From NCBI RefSeq assembly GCF_030272615.1, contig NC_081412.1, positions 685,698,583-685,762,582 on the forward strand: a DNA stretch of 64,000 bases, written 5' to 3'. The DNA is from Cryptomeria japonica (taxonomy: Eukaryota > Streptophyta > Pinopsida > Cupressales > Cupressaceae). Below, in pieces: positions 63,765 through 64,000 of this stretch; position 1 is the stretch's first letter, and each line of letters starts with the position of its first letter. The position numbers and the translations under genes are program-made. The notes below the pieces were generated by a model, which did not search any database, had not been told where the DNA came from, and worked only from the letters and a program-made list of their open reading frames with translations.

Positions 63765-64000
63765 TAATTTTTAGTTCTGGCAATAATGTATTCATATATT
63801 GCTACGGGAATGGCAAACTAAATTACTAATGATTAAAAAGGAATTGCTTAATAGGACAGCATAATTCTTCTTATGCGTTTATGTCAACCCTAGGTACTTC
63901 TGTATATATTTATTTATTTATCTCCAGTTTCTAGAGATGGACAAGAGTGGCAGTAATTACTTGGTAATTTGTGTATATAATCTCTCCATTATCTCCAGCC
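63765..64000 (+). other. Presumed 3' UTR and flank of the pantothenate kinase gene
   Basis: AT-rich sequence after the TAA. Possible weak poly-A signals are AATAATG near 63781 and ATTAAA near 63832. No further gene starts before the window ends. Confidence 0.5.

Noticed and set aside
63762-64000. Fusion of a DUF89 phosphatase to the pantothenate kinase, as in Arabidopsis PANK2
   Set aside because: A TAA follows the last conserved kinase motif and no splice donor is seen before it.

Overview
The window looks like nuclear DNA of a seed plant with a very large, repeat-filled genome, most likely a gymnosperm (conifer-like). This is an inference from the very long introns, the density of nested retroelements and the AT-rich intergenic style. 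No bacterial or organellar genes were seen, and no tRNA or rRNA gene was recognised.

One host gene spans almost the whole window on the + strand: a eukaryotic (type II) pantothenate kinase, the first enzyme of coenzyme A synthesis. Eleven exons were assembled by eye from 2480 to the stop codon at 63762-63764. All junctions have GT/AG borders, all phases agree, and the exons give 359 full codons plus a stop. The amino-terminal exon(s) carrying the first ATP-binding glycine motif are not seen and are probably left of the window. Three introns are very large (28.7, 9.0 and 13.5 kb), and each holds one or more copies of one mobile-element family.

That family is the main discovery candidate. Four complete insertions (18661-31007 minus, 22011-29745 plus and nested in the first, 32396-39139 minus, 42439-49164 plus) and one 3' end (1-528 plus) share TGTTG...CAACA ends. 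The four complete ones are flanked by 5-bp target duplications (two perfect, two with one mismatch). They have no pair of LTRs, no reverse transcriptase and no integrase that I can see. From 5' to 3' each has a terminal CCCCAT...ATGGGG hairpin, a long repeat array and a first promoter-like region. In three copies this is followed by a large gag-like ORF (intact, 1073 aa, in the nested copy; broken in two others; replaced by short unrelated sequence in the outer one). All then carry a perfect telobox palindrome 65-66 bp before a TATA-like box, and end in about 0.7-0.9 kb resembling R-U5. The simplest reading is a family of giant solo LTRs that encode a protein in U3; a new LTR-less element type is the alternative. 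The arrays differ by subfamily. Subfamily A has palindromic CGCTC/GAGCG units spaced at about 166 or 176 bp, with other spacings also near whole helical turns. Subfamily B has AAGTCCGCC units mostly every 42-44 bp.

Other content, left to right: a broken hAT-type transposase (4574-7467) split by an LTR; several LTR-like blocks; a CCACTGAATAAGTGG palindrome cluster (13.1 kb); a LINE RNase H remnant (15.8-16.8 kb) split by a 540-bp insertion; a 1304-bp solo LTR with a perfect target duplication (17237-18540); three LTRs of a family marked by a G-rich run before TGAATCAGT (5.7, 50 and 56.7 kb); and a LINE insertion with a 13-bp target duplication (52020-53664). The rest is intronic DNA in which I recognise nothing.
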